Positions 26,608 to 39,488 of a DNA stretch of 64,000 nt are shown piece by piece. The stretch is from contig CAVNZM010000009.1 in NCBI GenBank assembly GCA_963693365.1, positions 8,184,001 to 8,248,000 on the forward strand, in the 5' to 3' direction. The position numbers and the translations under genes were made by a program. The DNA comes from Amoebidium appalachense. Lineage: Eukaryota; Ichthyosporea. Below the pieces are notes generated by a model. The model saw only the letters and a program-made list of their open reading frames with translations. It was not told where the DNA came from and did no database searches. Every line of letters starts with the position of its first letter. Position 1 is the first letter of the stretch.

Positions 26608-29600
26608 GGGTTATGGGCCCCTCACGTAATGATTCCATCAAGTTCAAGGTCGACATCCCTCTCTTCACTGGCATTGATAATGATTCAGGCACGGACTACC
26701 ACACATGGGCCGAAACCATGTATGTCCAGCTTTCTGGTGCTGGTCTTCTCCACACCATCGCGCCCAGTACGGAGCACCCGGCTACCCGTGAACAGGTCGA
26801 CACTGCCCGTTCCTACCTGTGGCAAGCACTCTCGGTTGACGTGCGTTGTATCCTAGGGTTAACACGCACCACCACACCTGCGGAGATATGGTCGGCCCTA
26901 TCTGCCCACTACCTGGAGCAATCTGAGGCCAATCAGTACGACCTTATCGGGCTGTACATGAATTCTACGCCTGAACCTACGGACACCGCGACGAAATACG
27001 CCATGAAACTCCGCGGCTACGTGCGGCGCCTGGCCGATTACGGCACACAAATTGGTGATGCTCAAGTGCTGACCAAGCTCACCAACGACCTCGGCAAGGT
27101 GCCTTACTACGAAATGCCTGTAATTGCCTACAAGATGACACCCAAGCCTACCGTGATGGGCCTCCTCCAACAGCTACGGGCATATGAGACCAGCCACCCA
27201 CGTGCACGTGTGACTACCAGCTCCGGGCCGGCCGCCTTCACCACACGGGCTCCTCAACCTGTCATCTGCCACGGCTGCGGCAAACCAGGCCACATCAAGT
27301 CTCAGTGCCCCAACGGCAACGGCCAACACAGCAACTCTGGCAACAACCGTGGCAGCACCTACCCCAAGGGTTCCTGCGTCAACCACCCACTGTCTACCAG
27401 TCACACTACCGCCATGTGCAAGGGGGGCAACCGTGCCAACGGCCGCAAACCTAAGGGTGGTCCCCTCCCGCCTGGGTCCTGCATCAACCACCCTGCCTCT
27501 ACTACCCACACTACGGCACAGTGCAAGGGGGGGGCTGCCGCTCCCCGGGCTTTCCTCATGTCTAGCAACGACTGTGGCACCAACAAGGTGCTCCTCGACT
27601 CTGGAGCCACTGACCATGTGTGCCCCCGGCCCGATGTGTTCATCAACATGCGTGCGGCGCCTTACTCCACGGTCCAAGTAGCCGACAAGGGTGCATGTGC
27701 AGTGCTTGGGGTGGGCGACGTGTTCTTTTCCAGCACCATCGACGGCGTTACTGCGGTGCATCAGCTGACGGATGTACTCTACGTGCCCTCCATCCCCGAC
27801 ACTCTCATCAGTGTGTTCACGGCAACTACCAACGGTGTTTTACCCCGCTTTGACACCCGCGGCGGCGTTAAGTTGTGCTACGGCGATCAAATTCTGGCCA
27901 CCGGCTCGGCTGTCGGCACCAAGCTGTACCACATGGCGGTGTCTCTTCTGCGCGCGGACACAACCCCGGACGCCCAAACCACCACTGCTCCGCGTATCCT
28001 CAAGGTTACTGCCGACCTCAACACGTGGCACTACCGTCTGGGCCATGCTGGCATTGACGCTGTACGCTCGGTCATCAAGTCTGCAGGCCTGTTGGTGGGT
28101 GGCGGTGCCAAGTCTCCGGGTGTGTGTGAGCCCTGTGCCCTCGGCAAAGCCCACCGTGTTGCCTTCTCCGAATCAACTAGCCAAGCTCCCCGGGTCCTAG
28201 CCAAGGTTCACAGCGACATCAGCGGCCCCTTCCCTCCCGCGATCGGTGGTGCTCAGTACTTGGCGACGTTCCACGACGAATTCACCGGCCACACCACGGC
28301 CGTGCCCCTCGTCAAGAAGTCGGACACACTGGCTGCATATGTGACGTACCACAAGGCGGCGGTTACCCAACACGGTGTTCCCATGCAGGTGTTTCAGTCC
28401 GACGGGGGGGCGAGTACATGGGCACGGCCTTCGGGGACTACAATCGTGAGCATGGCATTCGCCATCAGATCACTACCACCGGCTCTCCTCAACAGAATGG
28501 GACTGCCGAACGACTGAACCGGACCCTCCTCGACATGGTTCGGGCACTCCTGCAGCAGTCCGGCCTTCCGGTGGGATTCTGGGCCGAGGCAGCTGTGACC
28601 GCGGCTTTTATACGCAACATGCACATGTCGCGAGCCACCGGCAGCCAATCGTCTCCCGCCCTGCTGTGGACCGGCATTCCTCCCGACTACAGCCGGCTCC
28701 GTGTCTGGGGCTCTCCCTGCTACGTCCATCAACAGGATACACCGAAACTGGCGCCTCGTGCCGTCAAGGGCATCTTCGTGGGCTACCCTCCTAACATCAA
28801 GGGCTACAAGGTCTGGATTCCAGCAGCACACAAGATGACCGTCAGCCGTGACGTGCAGTTCGACGAGGCTGCTATTCTGCACCCCCTCCGTGATGTCCCA
28901 TCTGATTGGTCGACCGCACCGGCAATTCATCATTTTTTGGAGTCATCTGATTCGTCAAATCAGCCAGCCAATCACATCGTCCGGAATGATCAGCAATCTG
29001 ATTCGTCTCGTCTGTCAGCCAATGGGACAGCGCCGAGTGATCAATTGGACATTCCGATCCTGCCCGAGCCTGCACATCGGCTCCCCCGGACGACCCGTAG
29101 TGGCGCTGTGTACAACGACCAACGTCGATGCCCGACTGCCAACGTGGCTGCTGCTACGGCCCCCCTTGCCCCCCAGGCTACGGCTCCTGCATCAACACCC
29201 ATCAAGGCTTCCACCATTGTTGTCCCCAAGACTGTCCGGGCTGCACTCAAGAGTCCCCAGCGTCTGAAATGGGAGGAGGCTGCACACCGTGAGCTCAAGG
29301 CCCTGGAAGACAACGGCACCTTCACCCTTGTGCCCCGTCCAGAGGATGGCTCCACTGTCATTCCGGTCGGCTGGGTCTTTACGGTCAAGCAGGACAACGT
29401 CGGCAACGTCACTGCTTTCAAGGCCCGGCTTGTGGCCCGGGGCAACTACCAGCAGCCTGGCCAGGACTATTTCGTCACCGAGTCACCTGTGGCTGCGCTG
29501 GCTACCATCCGGCTGGTTTTGGCTACCTCCGTGGCCCAAGGTCTGCCTCTGCGCCACATCGACGTCAACACAGCATTCCTCAACGGCACCGTCAACGAGA

Positions 29601-30769
29601 CCATCTACATTGAGCAGCCCCCTGGCTTCGTCAACCCCTCGGCCCCCCATGCTGTCGGCTTGCTCCACAAGGCGCTCTACGGCCTAAAACAGGCACCGCG
29701 CCAGTGGTATGAGGCCCTCCGTGACCATCTCCTCGACCAAGGCTTCATTGTGAGTGCTGCTGACCCGTGCCTGTTCATCAAGAATGCCGGGACCCCAACA
29801 TTTATTGCCCTTGCTGCCTACGTGGATGACTTCACCGTGACGGCCGCCACTGATGCGCTCATCGACGATTTTTTCACCAAGCTGGATGCTCGTTTCTCTG
29901 CCAAGGACCTGGGTCGTCCTACCCTGCTCATCGGGCACACTCTTACCTGGCTGGAGGACGGGTCTCTGCGTCTGGGCCATCGTCAACACATCATCGACTT
30001 GGCTGCCCGTTTTCGTCTCACCCACATGTCCGGCACCAAGACCCCCATCGTCCCGGGCCAGGCCAGTGAAAGCAACAAGACCCCAGCCTACAGCAAGAAG
30101 GAGGACTATGCCAGCCTGGTCGGTGCCCTGCTGTGGATTGCGCGTACCACCCGCCCCGACATTTCCCAGGCTCTGGGAGTCCTTACTCGACACATTCATG
30201 CGCCCACCGTCACCCACTGGACTATGGCTACCAGAGTTGTAAGCTACCTGCTGGCCACCATCGACCTGGGTATTGTCTACCGTCCCGGCCCCCCCAACCT
30301 TGTTGGCTACTCCGACTCCGACTACGCCGAGGACCGCGACACCCGGCGCTCCACCACGGGCTATGTCTTCTTCATAAACTCCTCCCCTGTGTCCTGGGTG
30401 TCTCGGCTCCAGTCCATCACCACCCACAGCTCCACTGAGGCTGAATTTGTGGCCATGTCTGCTGCTACGAACGAGGCCCTATGGCTCAACTATGTGATGG
30501 ACGACCTGGGCCTTAATCCTATCAATGAGCCCACCCCGGTGCCCATCCATGGGGACAATGAGTCTGCCCGGGCCCTGCTGGACACCCTGGGGGTTAAGCC
30601 CAAGACCAAGCACATCGACGTCCGCTACTGCTCCGTCAAGGAACATCACCTGCTGGGCAACATCACTGTGGTCCCGGTGGCTTCTGCTGACAACAAGGCC
30701 GACATGTTCACCAAGGCCCTGTCTGCCTCTTTCTTCACCAAGGCCGTGGGGATGCTCAACATGTGCTGA
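26472..30769 (+). CDS. Copia 2 Gag-Pol polyprotein, one G-run frame break
   Basis: The N-terminus MSDNLQLQQLVQLLEQRLAS is a predicted coiled coil encoded in the LTR. Gag has a CCHC knuckle (CHGCGKPGHIKSQC, about residue 266) and then two copies of a C-x2-H-x6-H-x4-C motif (from 27,374 and 27,480). Protease has LLDSGATDH. Integrase has WHYRLGHAG...CEPC, VHSDISGPF, FQSDGG and, after the break, NGTAERLNR. RT has VNTAFLNGTV, LYGLKQAP and YVDD (29,819-29,830). RNase H has YSDSDYAED and STEAEFVAM. One reading-frame change falls at GACGGGGGGGCGAG (28,400-28,413), right after the second catalytic Asp of integrase; one more G would keep the frame. The TGA is at 30,767. Confidence 0.93.
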
Positions 30770-30955
30770 GCACCCGTCATCAACCAACTGCGCCCTCATA
30801 CTTCAGGGGGGGGGAGAGAGTTGCATCCGACTGTGCAACTACGTGTACCATACTAAAATTGAGTAGGGGAATCTTTATTGTCTGTATTTTGTGCACCTGA
30901 AGCACTCGAGCTCAGTTGCATTAATTCATACCACAATTATCCAATTGAGTAGGGG

Positions 30956-31720
30956 TGTTGGAGTACACTGGTACTCCCGGCTAGCAATGTCTGTTAGAGA
31001 AAGTTTCTGAGCAATTGAATAACTGTTTCAACACTCACTCGAGTGCATAGAGCTTTTGTTTACGGTCATATTCATATATGGTAGTTATATGTTTGAGCCA
31101 AAACTGTACCAATGACGAGCTTCACTAGCAACGTGCTAATTGTGCTCATTAATTAATATTCCCGGTTCAGATGATGTCATGTCTATATTTGCCACAGGAT
31201 TCTATTCTTAGAGTGGTAGTGTGCTTTATTCCCGGATATTCTCAGAATATTTTTAGTTGTGTGAAGCAAGATTTACGTTTAACTGCAATTGGTGTGTTAA
31301 ACACGTTTATTTGTGTGCTTTAGTGCAAGTTAACTAGCCACTCAACGTGCACAGTTAACTTTTATATCTTTAACGACTTGTTTTCATTGTGCTCTCTTTT
31401 CGGCCATGCTGTACATGGCCCACCACCAGGGTGCACACGAGGCCACCATGAGGTGGCCAACGACTATATAAAGCAGTGCCTCCCATGTCACAAACATGGG
31501 AAGCAGAACGTTTGATTTACACTTTTCTACTGTCGTTTCCAGTGCACAAAACACATAGACTAGTTACCCATCATACACGACACTATGTCTGACAACTTAC
31601 AGTTGCAGCAACTAGTCCAACTACTGGAGCAGAGGTTGGCCTCACAAGATGCAATCATTTCTGACTTACAGAAGGAACAACGTGCACTAGAACTAGCTTC
31701 TATGAACACAATGTCCAACA
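30956..31720 (+). repeat. 3' LTR of copia 2
   Basis: Same sequence as the 5' LTR by eye, including the stranded first 45 gag codons, which end at the LTR boundary. Followed by CTCCC. Confidence 0.95.
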
Positions 31721-32285
31721 CTCCCCCCCCCTCCCTCCCCCCCTTTCCTCTACATCTACATATATAAATACGTTTGGCAACATATACTATCAAACCTTGC
31801 CAATCCTTACAAAAGGGCTTCTGCCCGAACAATCACATTCCTAAGTCCTCCTACGATCTATCCTACACACTAATTAGAATTCTATTGGACGGCTGTCCCG
31901 GCTGACGTGGTCCAATGCCCTGCGCCGGCAGAGGCAAGATGCACGCAGCTGTTCAGCTATCTTGAGGCCCCGGACTTGATCTTGATGATCTGTGGACCCG
32001 GGCCACCCCCCCCCCCCCCCCCCCGATCTCGATCGTAGACTTAGGCTAATCTGCTGAGACGGATTAGTATATGTCACGAGTCTCTAATATAAAAAGAAGC
32101 ACAGGCTCAAGAGCCCTGCCACGATACTCTTTATCACAACGATGAAGCAAAGGATATTGAGTATGAAACCAAGTAACATACTGCTGATAACTAGTAGAAG
32201 AGAAAAATAAAGGAGATAAGTCACGGTATTTAAAAGGATATCTCGGAATGGGAGAGAGATTGGGGATGGGACATTTCGCACAACA
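31721..32285. other. Non-coding flank right of copia 2
   Basis: No gene. TATATAAATA near 31,760 could be a minus-strand TATA of the gypsy LTR. A poly-C run lies at about 32,006-32,023. It probably holds the remainder of the gypsy 5' end and the 3' untranslated part of the LINE relic. Confidence 0.35.
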
Positions 32286-33150
32286 TTAGAAATGCCGGGA
32301 ACAGGTGCTTGAAATTAAAGAAGGAAAGAATTGCAACAAAGGATGATAAGAAGGAACCCTAACCAAATGAAAACAAAAGCGAAGTCCTAATTCATTCATA
32401 CGCTGGCGCGCCGGAGGGAGACCAAAAACACTCTGCAAGGGAGCCGCCAAAGGATGCCTAAGCGAGGTTCGAGAAATAAACTGGATGAATTCACGCTGAA
32501 AGGAATCCAATTCCCGAAGAGCCGCGCGCTGTCGCCGTGGAGGGGCACCCAAGAGTAACGGGAGGCCATATTCGAAACATCATGACGAAAAAAAACTTTA
32601 TAAAGAGTGAGCAAATTAGCAGGATGAATATTAGAGATATTTGCGAATATTCCTTGATAGATATGTAAGCGACCACTCGCACGACTCGGAGAAATACGCG
32701 AAGTCAAAAGGCGCTCAAACCAGATACCCTTAGAGGTGAAAGGAATACCTCAATAGTCATAGGAGGACACGATTGGGATACTGTTGATTGTTCAGAGTGT
32801 ACTGTGCATTGGAAGAAAAGGTGCCACATTTATCTATCCCAATCTTCATGAAATTTCGGAAACGCTGTTCAGTCATCTACTCAAGAAAGCATGTTATTCA
32901 TGAGAGAAGGATCGTGAGTGACTAAGACAATATCATCAGCGAAAAAAAGGCGAGAGACACAAGAGTCGCCGGCAACTGGAAATTGTTGAATTTCTACCGC
33001 AAGTCGGCAATAAAGATATCAAAGAGAAGGGGACTCAAAAGTGAGCCCTGTAAAAGGCCTCGAGTACGATTGAATCCGTTACTCAGTACCCCATTCACAA
33101 CGGCAGCCCCATGGGTGCGGTCAAATAACGCCTGAAGTATTTAAATACTG
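32286..33150 (-). pseudogene. Non-LTR (LINE) reverse transcriptase relic
   Basis: Minus strand. It has GLLQGSLLSPLLFDIFIADL (RT block B'), then LFFADDIVLVTHDP with the FADD catalytic box at about 32,943-32,932. These are followed by the thumb and post-RT region (NLLTLYKVFFRHDV, ELDSFQREFIQFI, PLQSVFGLPPARQRMNELGL). The blocks fall in different frames, with at least two shifts, so it is dead. The N-terminal RT and any endonuclease are missing: 5' truncation, as usual for LINE copies. The clade was not determined. Confidence 0.75.
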
Positions 33151-33953
33151 ACAATACGATTGAGTATGACGTAAAACGGGTAGCGCAGCCAAACCCCCAC
33201 AACCCCTGAATTTATGTGACTTTCACTTCGATCTCTTAGCTGTCACGTTAACTTTTTTAACCGATTCTTCACCAATATGGCAGGTATATAAAGGCTTTCA
33301 TTTCTTCTTTTTGTGGTTGGAGGGAGTCCCACTCAGGGGAACGTGACTGCAGCGTGTGTGTGGTGTGGCCTGGTGTATTCCTACTGCTGTGAGAGTGTGG
33401 GGGCATCTCCCTTTCACGGAGTTTCTCGCTTGAGAAGTGGTTTCTTCAACGCCTGGTGGTCCACTGCATCCTATGGTAACTTCTACACGCTGTCTACGCT
33501 TCTACGCAACCTGTTGGCGGTGGGCTGCTGCAACTTCTTCAGCTATCTTCTGCGCTGCGTGAGTGGAGGGGCGGCTACTTGGTCGTCGGGAAGCTTTCCA
33601 AGTGATTGCCAGTCCTTAGCCTCCAGTCGTATGGCAATGACCGGGTTTGCTTGCATGCATTCTGTAATTGTGTTTTTCTGTGTGTCCTGCCACAACTAGG
33701 CCACCTTATCAGAGAGCTAGATGCAGTTTCTCCGGGTTACCTAGGGGCCGGGCCCGTTGGGATTGATTTTTAGCTCAGATTTGGTCTGCATTGCTCTTTT
33801 AGAGGCTGACTTGCTTGCTGTGCCTCGATAGGTTTTGAGGGGGCTTTGTTGGGAAGGTGCAATAATGATGTCTTCTTGCGGAGTGTGGTCTGGTCAACAT
33901 CGATGCATATGACTAGTTGGAGCAAACTAGTTTCACACATACACGTACACCTA
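33151..33953 (+). other. Unassigned stretch with TATA-like box and a 128-codon open frame
   Basis: GTATATAAAGG at about 33,282 is followed 20 bp later by an open frame (33,313-33,699) rich in Cys, Ser and Trp with no recognisable domain. Its composition is not clearly coding. It could be an LTR or promoter remnant. Nothing else is seen to 33,953. Confidence 0.25.
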
Positions 33954-34912
33954 AGGGCCTGTTTGGCAACGCGGAGTTACGAACTCCGGCGTAGACCGTA
34001 TACGCCGGGTATCAAATCAGTATCCAGATTCTGACTTGTAATCCGGATTTAGGTCAAAACCTGGCGTAGATAACCGCTCGTGCCAAACAGACAACACTTT
34101 TTTCAGCTTAGTTTACCAAGTCACATTGCGCAAGTTTTACGTTGATCGGAGTGCGCATACTTTGCACGTATATCGTACCTAGGACTCAGTACGTTTTTTT
34201 TTGTAGTGACTGTGCAGTGTCCCGTATGTATGTATTTGTATACACTGTGATGATACCATTTGCATATATAACAACAACAGCGTTTCCGGTTGCAAAACCA
34301 CTATGTATTTAGCACGAAACATGGCCCTTTCGGCCGCAATTGCAGCAATTGCATTCTTTGCTTCCCCCTACGTCATCTTGTCGGTTCAGACAATCTTGAC
34401 CGCTGTGCAAAAGATTGTCTAATGGTAAAAAAAAAGTTGCCTACAAGTTGGCCGCGAAGAGGAAGAATAGTTGAGGGGGGGCTTGTTTTTATACGACCTA
34501 CCACACGTGGCCGGCTGTGTGTGGCTGTGTCGCAGCCTGCGCTCGGGCTGTCGCAGGCTCACCAGCAAGCTGGCCATGCTGGTGACAACGGACTTTCCGT
34601 TTGGCGCCTTTTCCACTTTAACTTGTTTTGGCTATAGTGCACTGCCGACAATTGGCCGAGAGAGAAATGTAAAAAGGTCTCACGACATGAATTTTCATTG
34701 GTTTAGACCTTCACACGGCGTTGAACATTTCGCGCATAATCCACCTCCGGAGAAATTGGAGTACAAGCGATGTCCAAGGGGTTTGAAACCCGGCGTAAGA
34801 TTGGGCCGTCTGTTTGGCATCCGCGGATTTCGAAAATCCGCTTTAGCCCTAACTCCAAAATCGATCTTACTCCGGAGTATGGCCGCTAACTCCGCGTTGC
34901 CAAACAGGCCCT
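33954..34912 (+). mobile_element. TIR element copy A (959 bp), non-autonomous, TA-flanked
   Basis: Ends AGGGCCTGTTTGGCAACGCG and its inverted copy, flanked by TA (33,952-33,953 and 34,913-34,914). The TIR match extends about 25 bp to GGAGTTA. No transposase frame is visible. The TA target fits Tc1/mariner-like mobilisation, though the TIR start also resembles some PIF/Harbinger MITEs. A second copy in reverse orientation is at 44,457. Confidence 0.8.
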
Positions 34913-35364
34913 TAAAGGTTTTGTTCGCTGGTGTCCTTTGTCACTTGTCGCTTTATAAATTTTTATTTCGTAGCTTTGGCTTTTTCAGTTCTATTGGTGG
35001 TTATGTAGCCTGTGGCTGCACGTTGCCTTCAGTCAACGGATCAATAAACCCGAGTCAAAAGAAAATTTGTTGTATGTGCATTTTGATTGGTACATTTTTG
35101 GATTTTTCAATTTGAATTTCGAAACTTTTGTTCACGTTCTGAACAGTTCAACGGCACGTCCACAACGCACAACGGTCTGCTGTCTGTCAAACGAGTCGCT
35201 CAGGAATTCCCGATATCCTGTGTAAAGCCAATGAGCCAAGAAACAACAAGGCTTAACAATTAACGCACCAACGCACTAGTCTACACACGAAACTTAGTAA
35301 GCCTGACCGCCTCTTTCTCCGAGCGAACAGTGTAGTAACACGGTAAAAACCGCTACAACACAAC

Positions 35365-35964
35365 ATGTATCCATCTGCACACCGACACAGGCCCAAAACA
35401 GGCTCCCTAGCACAACACAATACAGGGCCAGCCACCAAAAAACGCCTTACCACCACCACTAGTTTCCCCAACAAACCCAAACCCGTCACAGTTGCGTCAG
35501 ATAACGACGACAACCACCATTTCTTTCACAAGAAAAACGGCCTACTTCGACATGGTGCATCACACCCTTTCAAGATACGGACGAAACAGGAAAAGGAGGA
35601 GATTTTGAACCGTGCAGCTATAAAGATTACCCAAACAGTAAGAAAGGTGGCGGCAAGAAAGGCTGCTCTACGCACTACACAGCAACTGAAACGCCTACGT
35701 GATATTGTCAAAGATGCAAACGAATTGAAAAAGAAACACGAGAGGAACGTGTTTACAAAACCTGTGCTTGATGAGCGTGGGAGGGTGAGCATTTTTTTGC
35801 TTGGATACATCGAGTTTCTCGAGAAACTACTGCTAAAAACGGACGAGATTACTACTTACGGGCAGGACATCATCAGACACAGGCGCAAGGCTACAGTAGG
35901 ACATGTTCAGGTTCTTCTTGCCGAAGCTGATGCATACAAGAAGGACGGTTCACAGCCCAAGTGA
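35365..35964 (+). CDS. BAG-domain co-chaperone
   Basis: A single open exon of 199 codons. The N-terminal 70 residues are basic and polar. Residues about 84-100 (AAIKITQTVRKVAARK) resemble an IQ-type calmodulin-binding helix. Residues about 106-190 match a BAG domain, with helix 2 YIEFLEKLLLKTDEI and helix 3 with RHRRKATVGHVQVLLAEAD. BAG domains bind the ATPase domain of Hsp70 and release nucleotide in the cytosol or nucleus. An IQ helix ahead of BAG is known in plant BAG5-like proteins; a BAG with short N-terminal region also exists in fungi and animals. The start is the first ATG of the frame. No intron is seen, unlike the other host gene, and it lies 450 bp beyond TIR element A. A processed copy cannot be excluded. 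Confidence 0.82.
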   Translation: MYPSAHRHRPKTGSLAQHNTGPATKKRLTTTTSFPNKPKPVTVASDNDDNHHFFHKKNGLLRHGASHPFKIRTKQEKEEILNRAAIKITQTVRKVAARKAALRTTQQLKRLRDIVKDANELKKKHERNVFTKPVLDERGRVSIFLLGYIEFLEKLLLKTDEITTYGQDIIRHRRKATVGHVQVLLAEADAYKKDGSQPK

Positions 35965-37224
35965 GGAAAAAACTCAAGGGGTTGGAAGTCAAGGGGTTGG
36001 AGAGGTTAATGGGGAGAGCTCGAAGGCTATACATCTACACCACATTCTGTCTCGATACAACTCTTGCTCGTCATGAAAGATTCTCTCTCTCTCTCGCGGG
36101 CCCTCTCTCTGTCCCATGAGTTCCTACTCTCTCCCTCCTCCCTTCCCTCTGGGGTTCAACCTCTTCAGGGATTCTCTGTTCCCCCCCTCCCCCCTCCCTC
36201 CTCCCTCCCCCCCCCCTTCCCTCTTGCTTTCTCTCTCTCTCTTCCCCCAGGGGAATAGGTCGAAACTCGGGTACTGTGGATGACGTGGGCCCCCCCTGAG
36301 GATGGGCTCTGCTTATTATGCATACTCTTTATGTATGGCTTGCATTCTGCATCGTGTTATCCGTTTGTTCTTGTGTACTTCGTACTTTTTGACGCATTCA
36401 AAACCCCCCCTCCCCCCCCCTTCCCTCTCCTCTCCCCGCCTCCCCCCATCTCTCCTCCCCTGTATAACTCTCCATCTCTTTCTCTCCCTGACTCTTTCTC
36501 TGTCTCTCTTCTTTTCTATCTCTCTCTCGTCTCTCCCCCCTTCTCTTTCCCCCCTCTCCACTGTCCCCCCCCCCCCCCCCCCCCCCCGTCGCCTGTCTTC
36601 CCTCTAATCTCTCTCTCTTCCTCCCCCCCCCCCCCCCCCTATCCCCTCTGCTCCCTCTTTTCCACTGTGTGAGGAACGTTTAAATCTTTTTAGCACCACA
36701 GTTGTTTGCCCTTTGATTCTCTTGTTGTCTTCTATTGGTCGAATGATTGTCAGGCTTGAAAAATTTATTCTGAATTATAGTCCCACCATGTATGTATATA
36801 ATTCCGAAAAGCTTTTCTTCTTTAGTTTGGCAATATTTACCCATTATATCGAAGAAAGAATTCAAAGGTGTATTGCCTAGTCTCACCTTCTCAGGATTAT
36901 TGCTTTATATTGTATGAAAACAGGCAAAGAGCGTGCATTTACTTAGTCCCTGGAGGACATGTAGGGATGAATATATGTCAGAAATGCACACCATATCTCG
37001 CCTGGGGTTTGATGTCAGCATATTTTATCACTGTGCACGTCACACCTCGTCTATGATAGGGACTGTACATGAATTACCAAAAGGACACATATTGACCCCC
37101 TATCCCCCCCCCCCCCCCCCTCCCTGGGGTGGAATTGTTTGTGATACACTAGCATGCACTCGGCTCATGCAAACAGGCATACACATGTGCCTGCTCATAA
37201 ACCAAACTCAGGTCCTTCTCCATA

Positions 37225-37260
<36 letters not shown>

Positions 37261-38140
37261 TTCCCCTTCTCTCGCTGTCAGTCCGCGGTGAATGTGTGCT
37301 CAGCTCTGCGATGCACTCCTACTACCCTCCCCCCCCCCCCCCCCCCCCCCCCCACCACCACCACCACCACACGCGCGCGCGCGCCACACACACACACACA
37401 CACACACATGCACACACACACACACTGGCACACACACTGGCACACCCACACACACGTGCGCACACACACACCCACACACACGCGCGCGTATGCATACAAA
37501 TATCATTAAGATTTCTCGCTACAGCACCAACCTGCCTAGCACTCACAAGCACGGGCATCCGTCATCGACACACACACAATCATATATGCGCAAGGTATCA
37601 CTATAGTTAAAACTACAAAGCACCATGGATTTGTGAAAGCAGGCTCAAGGAAAAGGGGTACGTTTCCTGCATGTTTCCCGGTAATTTAGTTTCTTTAATC
37701 ATAATGATTGGTGATTATTACAGTTATTTCGTGTACGGAAACTTTTAAACTTTTACATTTATGGTCACCTATTGGTAGTGGTTCAATGATTACAAGTAGG
37801 GATTCCTCTCCAGTAGCCCAGTATTAAAGATACAGGAGTAATACAACGTTGCTGGGGAAACTTTATCCGAAAGTCTTTTATGCCATGAAATTTCCATATT
37901 GATAACTTCCCAACTATCTTCTACCCCCCCCCCCCCCCCCCCCCAGGCCCCACCTCGCCCTGCCTTCCCCCTTCCCCTTCTCTCCCCCCCCCCTCCCCCC
38001 CCTCCCCCCAGCGCGCGCACACACACACACACACACGCGTACACACACACACCCTCACACACCCCGTGACCAGCCAGCCCCATCAGACACACTTTTGCTA
38101 CAGTCACGTCTGTGTGTGTGCCGCCTTACGTGAGAATTCA
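35965..38140. other. Gene-free, pyrimidine- and poly-C-rich stretch
   Basis: CT-rich tracts (36,080-36,660), a reverse copy of the dispersed repeat at 36,287-36,405, poly-C runs (37,107-37,122, 37,227-37,260, 37,329-37,352) and (CA)n (37,385-37,490). About 37,560-37,900 is unique AT-rich sequence with no gene signal. Open frames here are low-complexity artefacts. Confidence 0.7.
36287..36405 (-). repeat. Dispersed short repeat, copy 1 (reverse)
   Basis: The reverse complement reads from GGGGGGTTTTGAATGCG through GTACGAAGTAC and GAGTATGCATAATAAGCAG to CCCATCCTCAGGG. The same blocks recur at 41,106, 53,255 and 53,909. Confidence 0.8.
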
Positions 38141-38243
38141 ATTGCATATGGACAGGTATCTGAGTGCCCGGCCCACATGTGTGTCCACGTGCGCCGTCTG
38201 AGTATATAGCGTTTCCGTGTCACTAGTACTCAAATTTGTGTTT

Positions 38244-38276
<33 letters not shown>

Positions 38277-39442
38277 ACACCCCACACCCCACCCGCACCT
38301 GCCCGGGACCCCTCCCCCCCCACCCCCTCTCCAACTATTACGGGTCCCGCTTCCGCCTTAGTGTCCGTTTCCCACGCCCGTCTCCCACGGCTCCCTCCTT
38401 CCCCCGAGTCCTTGAGCCCCCTCCCCCTCCCCCCTCTCCCCTCCTCCCCCTTTTCCACGCCGACCAGTAGAGGGAGGTCAGCTTACGAAGTACAGCAGGG
38501 CCACACCCACGGGTTATTCCTTACCCCCCCCCCCCCCCCCCCCCTTCTTCCCCCCCCTCCAAGGGGCAAAGAATGTGTCAACGTTAACTCGTGAACAATT
38601 ATGCTCGAAACTAAAAAGGCATATGCATAAAGAACCTACCCGCTAACTCCGATACTGTTCAGACACAAAGAATCTAAAATGATACACTGCCAATCTAGCT
38701 ACGTGCACATATGATACTGTTGTGGTTGGTGTAGGGGCTGGCCCAGTTGCACGTGAAAGCCTAGTTTAACATGTAGTTAATGCAGTGGCCACAAGTGCAT
38801 GCCTATGTGCTCAAGCTGGAGCAATTGCACACGTACACTCCCCTCCCCTTCCCCCCCCCCTCCCCTCCCCTTTTGGGACCCACCATACACAAATCCAGGC
38901 TCGAAGCCCCCTCCCCCCTCCCCTCACCCCCACCCCCCGGGCCACACACACCTTTTAACCGCTACTGTGACAGGCGAGGTCAGGCCCCCCCCGGGCGCGC
39001 CATACGATGATATATGCGTCATCCCCCCTCCCCCCCCCCCCCCCCCCCCCCCGTTTCCCAAAAAAAAAAAATCCTCCGACCAGAAACCCCCCCATTCACA
39101 TTCACTATGACCCCCCCCCCCCCCCCCCAACCCCCATCCCACTCGTCAAGAGCCTTCTCCTGTCACCCACCGCAGCAGGGATGGGCCTGAAAGGTGCCTT
39201 CCCTGCCTTTCCTCCCACGTGCTTGGAGGGGAAGGGGGGTGATCACTATGCATATTTACCCACTTCTAAATATGGTAACCCATCTTGAATAAGATCAACT
39301 AGTAGACACCGGCCTGTTCCAGACCGACCTCAGTCCCTACCGGACGTCACAGTGGGAAAGGGGCGTTCATTCACCGATATTGATATACTTCATTGGGCAT
39401 GTTTGTGTGGGTGTACATGTGTACACATGTATGTGTGTGCAT

Positions 39443-39488
<46 letters not shown>

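Larger units (their letters stand above)
25843..31720 (+). mobile_element. Ty1/copia LTR retrotransposon 2, near-intact
   Basis: LTRs of 765 bp (25,843-26,607 and 30,956-31,720) begin TGTTGGA and end TCCAACA, a 7-bp inverted terminus. They appear identical. The flanks are CTCCC (25,838-25,842 and 31,721-31,725). Gag-Pol occupies 26,472-30,769 with one break in a G7 run. A polypurine tract GAGTAGGGG precedes the 3' LTR, and a near copy of it occurs at 30,862. Unlike copia 1, the gag start codon is inside the LTR. Identical LTRs imply very recent insertion. Confidence 0.95.

Noticed and set aside
33313-33699. 128-codon plus-strand frame as a gene
   Set aside because: Cys/Ser/Trp-rich with no domain and next to a LINE relic; kept only as an unassigned stretch.
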